From Microvirga terrestris (GTDB lineage Bacteria > Pseudomonadota > Alphaproteobacteria > Rhizobiales > Beijerinckiaceae), in contig NZ_JADQDN010000005.1 in assembly GCF_015694425.1 (NCBI RefSeq), positions 62,001-126,000 on the forward strand: 64,000 nucleotides of DNA, in the 5' to 3' direction. Made by a program: the position numbers and the translations under genes. This document shows positions 57,785-64,000 of this stretch, in pieces (position 1 is the first letter of the stretch; every line of letters begins with the position of its first letter). The notes beneath the pieces are model-generated. The model saw only the letters and a list, made by a program, of their open reading frames with translations, made no database searches and was not told where the DNA came from.

Positions 57785-58978
57785 ATGGATCAGACGGGAG
57801 CTCTTGCGCGCTGGCTGGCCGATGAGGCGCCGCACGAGACTGTGCAGGGGCTGTTCGCCGGCTTCTGCGAGGAAATCGTGCGCTCCGGCATTCCCGTGTG
57901 GCGCGCCTCCCTAGGACTGGAGGTGCTGCATCCGGAGGTGAGCGGCTGGCAGCATGTCTGGACGAGCGAGAGCCTGTCGATGCGGGAAGCCGACCGGGCG
58001 ACGGCGGCCACATCGCCGTCTTACCTCAACAGCCCGACCCGGATCGTCGATGAAGCCGGACGGCCGTTCCGCCGGCGGCTCAAGGCGCCCTGCCCCGACA
58101 TGCCGCTCCTTGAGGAACTGCGCCTCGCTGGAGGGACGGATTACGTCATGTATCCCCTGCCCTTCCTGGACCGGACCCGGACCGCCGTGATCTCCTTCGC
58201 CACCCGGGATATACAGGGCTTTGACCCGGCATCGCTCGACCGGCTCGAACACGCCGTGAAGCTTATCAGCCCATATCTGGAGCGGCATGTTCTGCGCCGC
58301 ATCGCGGTCGACCTTCTCGACACCTATGTCGGCCCGCGCACAGGGCAGCGCATCATTGAGGGCCGGGTGGATCGCGGCGCTGTCGAGATGATCGAGGCGG
58401 CGATCTGGCTTGCCGACCTGCGGGGCTTTACGCTCCTGTCCGAACAATCACCCATCCCGGCAGTGCTGACCCATCTGAACACCTGGTTCGGCATCATCGG
58501 CGAGGTGGTGGAGGCGCATGGTGGCGAGGTGCTCAAGTTCATTGGCGATGCCGTGCTGGCGATCTTTCCGACTTCGGCTGAAGGCGACCGTAGGGCGGCC
58601 TGCCGCAAGGCGCTGGCGGCCGCACAAGAGTTCTGCCGGAGGTCTGAGGCCGAGAATACTCTGCGCCGCACTTCCGGCCATCCGCCTCTGGAGCACGGCC
58701 TCGCGCTGCATGTGGGCGAGGTGGCCTATGGCAATGTCGGGGCCTCGCACCGGCTCGATTTCACGGTGATCGGCCCGGCCGTGAACCGAGCCAGCAGGCT
58801 CCTGGATCTGGCCAAGCGCTTGGACCGGTCCGTACTCGTCTCGCACGCCCTGGCCCGGGATGTGGATCATCCTCTGGTCGATCTCGGACGCTACCGGCTG
58901 CGAGACGTCGAGAAGCCCCAACGGATCTTTACCTTGCCTGCCCCGGAGCACCTCGTGAGGCCGGATCATGAGACCTGA
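57785..58978 (+). CDS. Class III adenylate cyclase with novel-looking N-terminal region
   Basis: 397 residues from ATG 57785 (GTG 57773 is possible). The N-terminal ~190 residues form a cytoplasmic sensory-type domain (GLFAGFCEEIVRSGIPVWRA, later DRLEHAVKLISPYLERHVLR), resembling the helical/GAF-like part seen in other rhizobial cyclases but not assigned. The C-terminal catalytic domain shows IWLADLRGFTLLSEQ (metal aspartate), VLKFIGDAVLAIF (lysine and second aspartate) and RLDFTVIGPAVNRASRL (aspartate in the base-binding position). K plus D suggest ATP use. No membrane segment. It is unlike the DUF5939 cyclase at 40128, so the window holds two distinct cAMP inputs. Confidence 0.88.
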   Translation: MDQTGALARWLADEAPHETVQGLFAGFCEEIVRSGIPVWRASLGLEVLHPEVSGWQHVWTSESLSMREADRATAATSPSYLNSPTRIVDEAGRPFRRRLKAPCPDMPLLEELRLAGGTDYVMYPLPFLDRTRTAVISFATRDIQGFDPASLDRLEHAVKLISPYLERHVLRRIAVDLLDTYVGPRTGQRIIEGRVDRGAVEMIEAAIWLADLRGFTLLSEQSPIPAVLTHLNTWFGIIGEVVEAHGGEVLKFIGDAVLAIFPTSAEGDRRAACRKALAAAQEFCRRSEAENTLRRTSGHPPLEHGLALHVGEVAYGNVGASHRLDFTVIGPAVNRASRLLDLAKRLDRSVLVSHALARDVDHPLVDLGRYRLRDVEKPQRIFTLPAPEHLVRPDHET

Positions 58979-59132
58979 TAGCTCCCGTCACCCTCACCCA
59001 ATCGCCAATGGCCTCTTCTGCTACGTCGAAGCGCACAAGTTCAGCTGTTAGTCGCATATAGGCGAGGTTGACACCGGCTCGTCCTGCCACACCTAAGCAA
59101 CCGATGTTAATCTTACCGAGAGCTGTGTTTTG

Positions 59133-59249
59133 ATGAGGCGAGCGCTGAACCGCAGAGCTGTGCCCGATGATCCCGTCGACAGGGGCCTCATCGCTACTGC
59201 TCTCGTGGCCGCCCTGACGGCGTTCCTCATTTGCTGCCAGCTCCCCTGA
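59133..59249 (+). CDS. Possible small membrane peptide
   Basis: 38 codons from ATG 59133 to TGA 59249. A basic start (MRRALNRRAVPDD) is followed by one hydrophobic helix (GLIATALVAALTAFLICC) ending QLP, the layout of a single-pass small protein. The ribosome site is poor and there is no family. The region 58979-59417 otherwise holds only the R3-like fragment. Confidence 0.3.
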   Translation: MRRALNRRAVPDDPVDRGLIATALVAALTAFLICCQLP

Positions 59250-59310
59250 CGTCAGGCTGTACGCCGGAAGCAGCGCGGCGCTCCACCCATCCCCGCCGAA
59301 CGACGACGAC

Positions 59311-59336
59311 GCAAAAGTGGATACCCTTTTGCCCTA
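59311..59336. repeat. Degenerate R3-family fragment (copy 3)
   Basis: Reads GCAAAAGTGGATACCCTTTT followed by GCCCTAG. It resembles the AAAAGTGG start and the CTAG end of the elements at 45027-45140 and 33541-33572 with the middle lost. It lies just upstream of the small exported protein at 59418. Confidence 0.45.
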
Positions 59337-59417
59337 GCCCTCCCGTTGGGACGTTCAGGGCCGAAAGCGGTTATCATTTCATGAAGTGAGCCGACTACTC
59401 ACAACGTGAGCACCGAT

Positions 59418-59729
59418 ATGCGTTTTTCGACTTTGTGCGTCTTTGCTGCAGCGACTCTCATCTCCGCGAGCGCCTTGGCTCAGGAGGGGGGATGGGCCTC
59501 TACCCCGGAAGGGAAAGCACGCTGGGATGCGTGCTACAAGGAGACCCGCCTGATCCACAGAACCCGCAACCGGTCTGCCCTCGACTATCGAGAGATCATC
59601 AAGGAAGCGCGCCGGGACCACATGCGCGTGTGCATGACGAGAACACAGCCTCCGGCTCCGGTGCAGGTTGCAGTGCCGACCGACAGGTTTCCCGAGACTG
59701 CTCTGTCTGGTTGGGCCAGCAACAACTAA
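59418..59729 (+). CDS. Small exported protein of unknown function
   Basis: 103 residues from ATG 59418 (GTG 59406 also possible). Signal peptide MRFSTLCVFAAATLISASA ends ALAQ. The mature protein of about 80 residues is basic (ARWDACYKETRLIHRTRNRS, then EIIKEARRDHMRVCMTR) with two cysteines and a proline-rich end. No family was recognised. It is followed by a strong terminator, supporting a real transcription unit. Confidence 0.65.
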   Translation: MRFSTLCVFAAATLISASALAQEGGWASTPEGKARWDACYKETRLIHRTRNRSALDYREIIKEARRDHMRVCMTRTQPPAPVQVAVPTDRFPETALSGWASNN

Positions 59730-59743
59730 TTTTGGTAAGATCC

Positions 59744-59775
59744 CAAGGCCCTGAGCTGTCCCTCAGGGCCTTGCC
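59744..59775 (+). terminator. Terminator hairpin after the small exported protein
   Basis: Perfect 12-base-pair stem CAAGGCCCTGAG / CTCAGGGCCTTG with the loop CTGTCC, 14 bases after the stop codon. There is no long T-tract. Confidence 0.75.
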
Positions 59776-59938
59776 TCGTCCATTGGCGTGGTTGATAGCG
59801 TCTGTGCCGCACCCGGGACATGGCAGGGAGAAGGCTCGATACCAAGCTCACGTTTGTGTTCTCTAACCTTGCTTCAGGCGTGCGAGGATGAGGCGGCTTC
59901 AGGCTAGGCAGGTCCCGCAACGGGATCGCCGGCAGCGT

Positions 59939-60181
59939 TCAACGCTTTACCGTCTTGACGTCGGAACAGGGAATGATCAGCACTGGGCGAAGATCCTCAC
60001 CCACGATTTCAATGAAGATTTCGTCCCTGTAGTTGGGCTGCATCGCAGCCCAGCTCCGCAGGAGATTTTGAATCACCTTCAAAGCTTCGGACTCGGCCGC
60101 CGCGATATCCGGCAAGTCGACGCCGCTCGGATCCTCATCGGTTCCGAAGTGGCTTTTGATATCGATATAATAGCGGGGCAA
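59939..60181 (-). CDS. DUF6894-family protein
   Basis: 80 residues from a TTG start at 60181, preceded by GGGGGATC. The start fits because family members begin with M-P-R-Y-F-F-D-I, here (L/M)PRYYIDI. The middle has DLPDIAAAESEALKVIQNLL, the D-L-x-x-A-x-x-E-A helix of the family, and the end is FIEIVGEDLRPVLIIP. Such proteins are small, cytoplasmic, very numerous in Methylobacteriaceae and Bradyrhizobium, and without known function. The longer reading to 60235 is not supported. Confidence 0.75.
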   Translation of the reverse strand: MPRYYIDIKSHFGTDEDPSGVDLPDIAAAESEALKVIQNLLRSWAAMQPNYRDEIFIEIVGEDLRPVLIIPCSDVKTVKR

Positions 60182-60399
60182 GCTGATCCCCCAACAACTC
60201 TCTAGACCTGAGGGGACACCCCTCATTATAACCACTTATGTTAAACGACAGCGTGCATCGCTGAAATTCACTCTGAATCGCCCTCACTCTTTCGAGCGAA
60301 CCTGCTCTCAGGAGGGATGTGGTCCAACTTTCCAGAGTCGAGAGGATCAGATGCCGGCGCTCGATGTTATCAATTGAGAGAAGCGCCTCAGGAGTTTCG

Positions 60400-60654
60400 A
60401 TGCTCTTACCTTGGATGAAGCTTGCCACGGACACCACGATGCTGGCCTTTGAAGCCCAAACGGTGATCTGGACCCGCCTGTCACAGGCCGCGATGGGCCG
60501 GGGATCTCACGCGGAGAACCTGCTCATGGTGACGGAGAAGATCTCCGCCTTCACAGAAGCCGCCGCCGTGCTTGCCGCCGGCGGTTCCGCTCACAAGATC
60601 GTCAAGGGATACCGCAAGAAGGTCCGAGCCAACGCAAAGCGCCTCAGACGGTAG
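60400..60654 (+). CDS. Conserved small helical protein of unknown function
   Basis: 84 residues from ATG 60400, preceded by GGAG. It is helical: TTMLAFEAQTVIWTRLSQAA, then LLMVTEKISAFTEAAAVLA, then AHKIVKGYRKKVRANAKRLR. The pattern of an N-terminal hydrophobic helix, a central E-K-x-x-A-F-x-E-A-A block and a basic C-terminal tail is one I recall from unnamed small proteins of this order. It could be a membrane- or granule-associated protein. No firm family name is available. Confidence 0.6.
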   Translation: MLLPWMKLATDTTMLAFEAQTVIWTRLSQAAMGRGSHAENLLMVTEKISAFTEAAAVLAAGGSAHKIVKGYRKKVRANAKRLRR

Positions 60655-61125
60655 GAGCGGCAAAAGCCATCCAGGAAGTGTTGCGCAGCATCTTCAGCCT
60701 TGGTGACCGAGGGAGCATTCTTTTTGGCGCGCCTCGCATTGATCACCAAGAAGCCTCCTGCAACGGTGAGGTGCGACACTTTGCGCCTCAAGAAGAGAAG
60801 CATCGATCTTCGAAGCGTGGCTTTTACTAAAGAGGCCGATGCCCCTGACGCCGATGGGACAGGAATCCGCGCATTTGAAGGCTTTAGAGCCTGTCCTTGG
60901 CCACATCAAGACGAATAGCCGAGCTTGTTCGGCAAGCTTTTCATACCGAAGTATAAGCTTCAACATGCGGATCTACGTAATTTCCACTATTTCCTTTGAC
61001 GAGCAAATCAGCGTATAGATTTTTTCATTGATGCGGAACAATTATACATACGTTAACCAAACATATACTTTCTAAGACTTTCGTGTCGGTGGGGGCAGAC
61101 ACGGTGAGAGCCGCGAACCAGATAT
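60655..61125. other. Gene-poor stretch upstream of the cobalamin genes
   Basis: 470 bases, becoming AT-rich from about 60940 to 61080. A small inverted repeat GTGTCGG...GACAC lies near 61085. No gene and no recognisable cobalamin riboswitch is seen. Because cobC is transcribed toward this region, it is the 3' flank of cobC rather than its promoter. Confidence 0.5.
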
Positions 61126-62181
61126 TTAAGCTGGGCGCGGCTTTTCTTTTTTGCTGAGCGATAGAGAAGTCGAAAGCTCTTTATAGCAGAACCGCGCCAA
61201 TACTGTCTCGAGACGCTGCCATTCCACTTCGGTGCTTGGCAGGCCGAACCTCAACAGCTGCGAGCTATACTGAAATCGTCTGACCCAGATGCCATGCTCT
61301 CCCAAAGCCTGGAAGAGTTCAGGGGCCCTTGGGCTCTCCAGCAGGCGATAGAGGATCGTGCCCCGTAGGGACTCATCAGCAGCAGAACTCAGAAGAGCAT
61401 CCAAGCGGCGGGCATCGGCCGCGCGGGCTGTCCGCGCCGCTTCAAGCCATTTCCGGTCTCCGAGAGCCGTCCGGCCAGTCTCGATGGCAGGTCCGGATAC
61501 AGCCCAGGGGCCGAGCGCCGACCTCAGCTTCGTGGCGATCGGTTCCGGTGCCAACGCAAAGCCGATCCTCAGCCCCGCCAAGCCATAGGTCTTGCCGAAG
61601 GATCGCAGGACAACCGCATTGGACGGAAGCACAGGCGCAAGGCTCTCGCCGTCGTCGAAATCGGCAAAGGCCTCATCCACGACGAGCCAACCGCCCTGCG
61701 GGCGAAGGTCCTCGGCGAGGTCGAGCAGATCCTCACGCTTGAGAAGCCTCCCGTCGGGATTGTTGGGATTGACGACCACCACGACACTCGCACCATCGAG
61801 TCGATCCAGAGACGGAACCTCGATCACATCATGCTCAGCCTTGCGCCATGAATGGGCATGCTCCGCATAGGTCGGCCCGAGAACCGCCACGCGGGAGCGC
61901 GGCCGCAAATGTGGGAGAAGGCTGATCAGAACCTGCGTTCCAGGCGCCGCAACCACCATAGCGGCATCCGCGGCTCCATAGGCTTCAGCAGCGGCCGCTT
62001 CGAGGTCCCGGTGATCGGCCGGCGACGGCAGCCGCGTGAACAGGGAGGCTGGCAAGGGGGGCACCGGATAGGCTATGGGGTTGATCCCCGTCGACAGGTC
62101 GATCCACGGTTCGGGGGCCTGGGGAAACAGCCGCCGGGCCTCGTCCAGATCGCCCCCGTGCCAGATCCGCGCCTCACTCAT
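61126..62181 (-). CDS. cobC: Threonine-phosphate decarboxylase (cobalamin biosynthesis)
   Basis: 351-residue PLP enzyme of the aspartate-aminotransferase fold. It makes (R)-1-aminopropan-2-ol phosphate, the linker of the cobalamin nucleotide loop. Recognised by RIWHGGDLDEARRLFPQAP, LSTGINPIAYPVPP at the start, VVNPNNPDGRLL, VVDEAFADF and the PLP-lysine block RSFGKTYGLAGLRIGFAL (lysine about residue 197). ATG 62181 is chosen; GTG 62190 is close. It is head-to-head with cbiB, whose start is 11 bases away, so the promoters must overlap the coding ends. Confidence 0.92.
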   Translation of the reverse strand: MSEARIWHGGDLDEARRLFPQAPEPWIDLSTGINPIAYPVPPLPASLFTRLPSPADHRDLEAAAAEAYGAADAAMVVAAPGTQVLISLLPHLRPRSRVAVLGPTYAEHAHSWRKAEHDVIEVPSLDRLDGASVVVVVNPNNPDGRLLKREDLLDLAEDLRPQGGWLVVDEAFADFDDGESLAPVLPSNAVVLRSFGKTYGLAGLRIGFALAPEPIATKLRSALGPWAVSGPAIETGRTALGDRKWLEAARTARAADARRLDALLSSAADESLRGTILYRLLESPRAPELFQALGEHGIWVRRFQYSSQLLRFGLPSTEVEWQRLETVLARFCYKELSTSLSLSKKEKPRPA

Positions 62182-62192
62182 CCAGTTCACCC

Positions 62193-63179
62193 ATGGTCCT
62201 CTCCGACAGCCTGCTCATCTTAAGCCTCGCCCTCGCGGCAGAGGCGGCTGTCGGCTACCCCAACCGCCTTTACACGGTGATCGGGCATCCCGTCACCTGG
62301 ATAGGACGGCTGATCAAGGCGCTGGACCGGGGCTTGAACCAGGAGGCATGGTCGTTCGGGCAGCGCCGCGCTGCCGGCATCATGGCCCTGCTGGTTCTTC
62401 TCACTGTGACAGGGCTAGCGGCCTGGGCACTGACCGCGCTCCTCCAACCGCTCGATCTCATCGGCATTCCTGTTCTGGCGATCATCGCCAGCAGTCTCAT
62501 CGCCCAGCGCAGCCTGCACGAGCATGTAGCGGCCGTATCGCAAGGGCTGCGAGACGGCGGAATCGAAGGCGGGCGACAAGCCGTCTCGATGATCGTTGGA
62601 CGCAATCCGCAGAGCTTGGACGAGGCGGGTGTCTCCCGCGCGGCCATCGAGAGCCTTGCGGAAAACTTCTCCGACGGGATCGTGGCGCCCGCTTTCTGGC
62701 TCGGCCTCGGCGGTCTCACCGGTGCTGTTCTCTACAAAGTGACCAACACGGCCGACAGCATGATCGGCCACCGCACGCCGCGGCTCGAGGCCTTCGGCTG
62801 GGCAGCGGCACGCTTCGATGATGTCGTGAACCTCCCCGCCTCGAGGTTATCGGCACTGCTCATTATTGCTGCCGCGTCCCTGAATCGGGGAACCTCGCGA
62901 CCGGGCGCATGGCGCGCCGTCCGACGTGACGCCTCGCATCACCGCTCGCCCAATGCCGGCTGGCCCGAGGCCGCGATGGCGGGAGCGCTGGGCCTGCGGC
63001 TCGCCGGACCGCGCGTCTATGGCGACGTGCGTGTCGAGGATCGCTGGATGGGCAATGGGCGCGCGGAAGCAACGGCCGGCGACATCGATCTGGCGCTTGC
63101 GCTCTACCGCACGGCCTGCGGATTGCTGTTCGGCCTGGCCTCGAGCCTTGCGCTGCTGGCCTGGATCATCCTGCGCTGA
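62193..63179 (+). CDS. cbiB: Adenosylcobinamide-phosphate synthase CbiB/CobD
   Basis: 328-residue membrane protein that attaches aminopropanol (phosphate) to adenosylcobyric acid. Family blocks: [22 protein letters not shown] at the start, [20 protein letters not shown] in the middle, [20 protein letters not shown], and [20 protein letters not shown]. The end has several hydrophobic helices (about four in all). The C-terminal part overlaps the convergent cobQ by 14 bases. It sits between cobC and cobQ as in other alphaproteobacterial cobalamin clusters. Confidence 0.94.
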   Translation: MVLSDSLLILSLALAAEAAVGYPNRLYTVIGHPVTWIGRLIKALDRGLNQEAWSFGQRRAAGIMALLVLLTVTGLAAWALTALLQPLDLIGIPVLAIIASSLIAQRSLHEHVAAVSQGLRDGGIEGGRQAVSMIVGRNPQSLDEAGVSRAAIESLAENFSDGIVAPAFWLGLGGLTGAVLYKVTNTADSMIGHRTPRLEAFGWAAARFDDVVNLPASRLSALLIIAAASLNRGTSRPGAWRAVRRDASHHRSPNAGWPEAAMAGALGLRLAGPRVYGDVRVEDRWMGNGRAEATAGDIDLALALYRTACGLLFGLASSLALLAWIILR

Positions 63180-64000
63180 TCGCCAAGAGCCTTTTGCAGT
63201 CGAGATGCGCTTCCAGGTGATCGGCGAAGCGGTCGAGGATATCGTCGACGAGGGTTTCATAAGCGAGATCGCTCGTCGCTGCACCTAGCAGGTTGAGCCA
63301 CCGCGCCCGCTGCCGGTCGTCCGCAAACAGGCCATGCACATAGGTGCCGACCACGCGGCCATCCGCCGAGACGGCACCGTCCGCCTGCCCGTTCGCCAGT
63401 CGAGCGAAGGGCTGCCGCGATGCGTCTGGTCCCGAGGTCTCCCCGATATGCATCTCGTAGCCGGAAAACGGCACGCCATCGGTTGACGTGCCTGTTACCG
63501 CTTCAAGCCGCTTCCTCGCCGTGAGCGTGGTCGCAACATCGAGAAGCCCTATTCCCTCAACGGAGCGGCCCGCCTCGCCCTCGATGCCGAAAGGATCGTC
63601 GATGCGCGTCCCCAGCATCTGGTAACCGCCGCAGAGGCCAATCACCCACCCGCCCCGGCGCACATGCGCCTTGAGGTCGATGTCCCAACCCTGCTGGCGG
63701 ATGAATGTCAGATCGTCGATGGTGGTCTTGGAGCCGGGCAGCAGGACCAGCGCTGCGTCGGCCGGAAGCGGCTGTCCGGGCTCGACCAGAACCACCTCGA
63801 CGCCCGGCTCCTCGCGCAGGGGATCGAGATCGTCGAAGTTGGAAATCCACGGCGTCACCGGCACGGCGATGACGACCGAACCTTTTTGCCCCTCGCGCCG
63901 CAATCCGAGTCCGTCCTCCGCCGGCAGACGCGCCGCATCGGCGAAATGCGGCACGAGACCCAGGGCCGGCCAGCCGGTGCGCTCGGCGACAAACTGCATG
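63166..64000 (-). CDS. cobQ: Cobyric acid synthase, C-terminal part (cut by window edge)
   Basis: Amidates four side chains of adenosylcobyrinic diamide with glutamine. The window holds about 278 C-terminal residues of a protein normally near 485; the N-terminal synthetase (P-loop) half is off the right edge. Visible are [20 protein letters not shown], then the triad glutamine amidotransferase domain with the catalytic cysteine in [19 protein letters not shown] and the late histidine block [30 protein letters not shown] is the conserved linker. The ATG-like codon at the very edge is internal, not the start. Confidence 0.93.
   Translation of the reverse strand, partial: MQFVAERTGWPALGLVPHFADAARLPAEDGLGLRREGQKGSVVIAVPVTPWISNFDDLDPLREEPGVEVVLVEPGQPLPADAALVLLPGSKTTIDDLTFIRQQGWDIDLKAHVRRGGWVIGLCGGYQMLGTRIDDPFGIEGEAGRSVEGIGLLDVATTLTARKRLEAVTGTSTDGVPFSGYEMHIGETSGPDASRQPFARLANGQADGAVSADGRVVGTYVHGLFADDRQRARWLNLLGAATSDLAYETLVDDILDRFADHLEAHLDCKRLLAISAG

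Noticed and set aside
60135-60437. 100-codon minus-strand frame
   Set aside because: It overlaps the start of the DUF6894 gene and the start of the gene at 60400, has no family and no clear ribosome site.
60655-61125. Cobalamin riboswitch near the cob genes
   Set aside because: No B12-box-like conserved core was recognised, and the region lies at the 3' end of cobC rather than upstream of it.

Overview
The window is chromosomal DNA from a GC-rich alphaproteobacterium of the Hyphomicrobiales (Rhizobiales), most like Microvirga/Methylobacteriaceae. The evidence is the HdaA/Ppk/Ppx and purM-purN neighbourhood, the GatCAB amidotransferase beside tRNA-Gln(CUG), the UPF0173 hydrolase, a DUF6894 protein, DUF2188/DUF1883 proteins and several dispersed intergenic palindromes. 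The genus is an inference; no rRNA lies in the window.

Layout. 1-9 kb is housekeeping: argS (cut by the window edge), dgt, an ErpA/IscA-type Fe-S protein, a large exported protein, maeB and aspS. 8.7-12.8 kb is looser and gene-poor, with small DUF1883 and DUF2188 proteins, a GNAT, a DUF3147 membrane protein, a PhzF-family enzyme and a lone WYL-like domain. 12.9-16.5 kb holds the most interesting locus: a HlyD-type adaptor and an ABC exporter with a complete C39 peptidase domain. These converge on a 39-residue gene (16359-16478, minus strand) that was too short for routine ORF calling. It encodes a textbook double-glycine leader followed by a 9-residue core.

16.6-30.3 kb is again conserved: rnd, a large RTX protein, a NUDIX hydrolase, a 2OG-Fe(II) oxygenase, the tightly packed operon CDP-alcohol phosphatidyltransferase - AI-2E-type permease - hdaA - ppk - ppx, and purMN. 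30-43.5 kb mixes small exported proteins, a molybdopterin oxidoreductase, ndk, two LysE-type exporters, two glutathione transferases, two GNATs, an MFS exporter, and an adenylate cyclase flanked by two copies of the 3' end of a DUF4345 gene. 43.5-49.6 kb carries gatB, gatA and gatC, split by other genes. 49.7-53.9 kb is a ThuEFGK-like sugar ABC transporter operon.

54-61 kb is accessory-looking: ruvX, two further RTX proteins either side of tRNA-Gln, a second adenylate cyclase and several small orphan genes. 61-64 kb starts a cobalamin block (cobC, cbiB, cobQ).

Themes. Asp/Asn and Glu/Gln charging is represented by AspRS, GatCAB and tRNA-Gln. DnaA inactivation (HdaA) and polyphosphate turnover share one operon. 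Type I secretion appears as one C39 exporter plus three RTX proteins, with no outer-membrane channel in the window. Intergenic DNA is rich in palindromic repeats of at least three families, one of them nested inside another.
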